DNA of 8,468 bases, taken from Pseudorhodobacter sp. Its GTDB lineage: Bacteria > Pseudomonadota > Alphaproteobacteria > Rhodobacterales > Rhodobacteraceae. Below are positions 7,338-8,468 of the stretch, piece by piece (the first letter of the stretch is position 1; each line of letters starts with the position of its first letter). The DNA lies in assembly GCA_024641255.1 (NCBI GenBank), contig JAHEDL010000008.1, forward strand, positions 1-8,468, written 5' to 3'. A model generated the notes under the pieces. That model saw only the letters and a program-made list of their open reading frames with translations. It made no database searches and had not been told where the DNA came from. The translations under genes were made by a program, and so were the position numbers.

Positions 7338-8468
7338 TCAAATAGACAAGTTATTCTTGTCTGTGGCGTTAAGAATAACACCCGGATTCATCACTCCGGC
7401 AGGGTCGACTGCCTGTTTGATAACGCGCTGCAACTGGCGTTCCACCGGCGAACGCAAGGCATCGGCCAGCGCGACCTTTGATCGGCCAAGCCCATGTTCT
7501 GCCGCGAAACTTCCGCCCATCGTGGTGGTAAGCCGTGCCAGCGCCAGCGCCAGTTCGGCATCGCGCCCGCCAAACCCCGCCGCACCCTGCGGCGGTGTCA
7601 AGTTGTAGTGGATGTTGCCATCACCCAGATGGCCAAAGGGATTGATCCGCACATCGGGCACCAAGCCTTCGCAAACCTTAGCAGCCTCGGCCACGAACGC
7701 GGCGATAAGGGCGGGCGGCACCGAAATGTCATGCTTCAACTGCGGGCCTGCCAGACGCTGCCCCTCAGGCTGTTCCTCGCGCAAGCGCCAGAAGGCGGCG
7801 CGCTGTGCCTCGGACGCGGCCAGCGCGCCATCGATGATGCGGCCCTGCTCGATCCCCTGTTCCAGAAGCGCCGACATGATGTCATCCAGCGGCACCCGCG
7901 CCGAGCCTGACCCCAGTTCCAGCAGCAGATAAGCGGCAGCGCGACTTTCCAGCGGCCAAGTCAGACCCGATACGTAGTGCAGGGCAAGGCCCAGTCCGGT
8001 TTCCGAAAAGAACTCCATCGCCTGCACGAATTCGCCCGCTTCGGCACGGATATCTGCGCCAAATTCCACCGCCGCCTCGAAGGATGGCAGGGCCAGCAGG
8101 GCCGTCACCCTTTGGCGAGGCGCGGCATGCAGGCGCAGAACGGCCCGTGTCACCACGCCCAAAGTCCCTTCGGCGCCGCAGAACAGCTTTCGCAACTGAT
8201 AGCCCGCGTTGTCCTTTTGTACCCCGCGCAGGCCATCCCAAACCGCGCCATCGGGCAAGACCACCTCTAGCCCCAGTACCAGATCCTGCATCATACCATA
8301 GCGAAAGGCCTGACTGCCGCCCGCATTGGTGCCGATCAGCCCGCCGATCTGGGTCGAGCCTTCGGCCCCCAGATGCAGCGGAAACATCTGGCCCGTGCCG
8401 TCTAAGGCGTCATGCAGCCGCGCCAGAATCACGCCAGCCTCGACCGCGATGCGACCGCCGGCGAGATC
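7338..8468 (-). CDS. FAD-linked D-2-hydroxyacid dehydrogenase/oxidase, GlcD/D-2-hydroxyglutarate dehydrogenase type (5' end cut off by window)
   Basis: The frame is open from base 8468 to the stop at 7338 (376 residues). The family is about 460-480 residues, so roughly the first 90-100 are outside the window. It oxidises a D-2-hydroxy acid to a 2-oxo acid, passing electrons from FAD to an acceptor. Seen, numbered from the window edge: VEAGVILARL (9-18), FPLHLGAEGS (29-38), GGLIGTNAGG (42-51), RYGMMQDLVLGLEVVLPDG (56-74), KDNAGYQLRKLFCGAEGTLG (85-104), GHLGDGNIH (279-287, the family metal/substrate histidine motif) and EHGLG (324-328). These are the PCMH-type FAD domain and the FAD-oxidase C-terminal domain. 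The true family end, MNPGVIL, is followed by a tail NATDKNNLSI whose codons form inverted repeats. It probably heads or belongs to the same operon as the ThDP gene, 69 bases downstream. A GTG at 8432 is internal and not the start. D-lactate, glycolate or D-2-hydroxyglutarate cannot be separated as substrates. Confidence 0.92.
   Translation of the reverse strand, partial: DLAGGRIAVEAGVILARLHDALDGTGQMFPLHLGAEGSTQIGGLIGTNAGGSQAFRYGMMQDLVLGLEVVLPDGAVWDGLRGVQKDNAGYQLRKLFCGAEGTLGVVTRAVLRLHAAPRQRVTALLALPSFEAAVEFGADIRAEAGEFVQAMEFFSETGLGLALHYVSGLTWPLESRAAAYLLLELGSGSARVPLDDIMSALLEQGIEQGRIIDGALAASEAQRAAFWRLREEQPEGQRLAGPQLKHDISVPPALIAAFVAEAAKVCEGLVPDVRINPFGHLGDGNIHYNLTPPQGAAGFGGRDAELALALARLTTTMGGSFAAEHGLGRSKVALADALRSPVERQLQRVIKQAVDPAGVMNPGVILNATDKNNLSI
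7344..7362. repeat. Perfect inverted repeat AGACAAG-N5-CTTGTCT in the last codons of the dehydrogenase gene
   Basis: The arms AGACAAG (7344-7350) and CTTGTCT (7356-7362) are perfectly complementary around a 5-base spacer. It covers the codons for the poorly conserved C-terminal tail, a few bases before the stop. In RNA it would be a short hairpin; in DNA it could be a repressor site. It overlaps and competes with the inverted repeat at 7350-7379. Confidence 0.6.
7350..7379. repeat. Inverted repeat GTTATTCTT-N12-AAGAATAAC overlapping the previous hairpin
   Basis: The arms GTTATTCTT (7350-7358) and AAGAATAAC (7371-7379) are perfectly complementary over 9 bases with a 12-base spacer. The arm at 7350-7358 takes in the loop and part of both arms of the 7344-7362 hairpin, so the two structures cannot form together. 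The encoded codons (GTT ATT CTT ... TTG TCT ATT) are unlike the G/C-ending codons used elsewhere here, hinting that the nucleotide sequence itself is under selection. Confidence 0.5.

Noticed and set aside
7269..7400. Sigma-70-like promoter in the A+T-rich gap
   Set aside because: TTGATT and TTGTCT could serve as -35 elements, but no acceptable -10 appears at the right spacing, so I do not list a promoter.
7338..8432. GTG at 8432 as the start of the FAD dehydrogenase
   Set aside because: The open frame and family homology (GGRIAVEAG) continue upstream to the window edge, so the GTG is an internal valine codon.

Overview
The window is GC-rich and densely coding. All recognisable genes lie on the minus strand, so transcription runs from high to low coordinates. 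Codon use (strong preference for G/C at third positions), compact packing and protein style suggest an alphaproteobacterium, probably Rhodobacterales/Rhodobacteraceae. That placement is an impression from sequence style, not a measured result. I saw no RNA gene, insertion sequence, CRISPR array or origin, and no stretch over 300 bases lacks a gene.

Layout in transcription order: (1) the 3' part of an FAD-linked D-2-hydroxyacid dehydrogenase (GlcD/D-2-hydroxyglutarate dehydrogenase type), running in from the right edge and ending at 7338; (2) a 69-base gap holding a strong dyad, with two overlapping inverted repeats just before it in the last codons of the dehydrogenase; (3) a thiamine-diphosphate enzyme of the acetolactate synthase-like superfamily (5604-7268); (4) hyuA-type (3496-5607) and (5) hyuB-type (1889-3499) subunits of an ATP-dependent hydantoinase/oxoprolinase; (6) a class I PLP aminotransferase (681-1892); (7) a short-chain dehydrogenase resembling uronate dehydrogenase, running off the left edge (1-684).

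The last five genes are joined by four consecutive ATGA stop/start overlaps, so they almost certainly form one translationally coupled operon. The dehydrogenase upstream is probably co-transcribed, but the gap is the one place where control could be inserted.

No transporter or regulator is visible, so the substrate cannot be read directly. A reasonable inferred scheme is ATP-driven opening of a cyclic amide or imide by HyuAB, transamination of the resulting amino acid to a 2-oxo acid, decarboxylation or carboligation by the ThDP enzyme, and oxidation of hydroxyacid or aldose-like intermediates by the two dehydrogenases. This set of six enzymes does not match a named pathway I know. The uronate dehydrogenase-like protein also seems to have changed substrate-pocket residues. 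Those two points are the best leads here.
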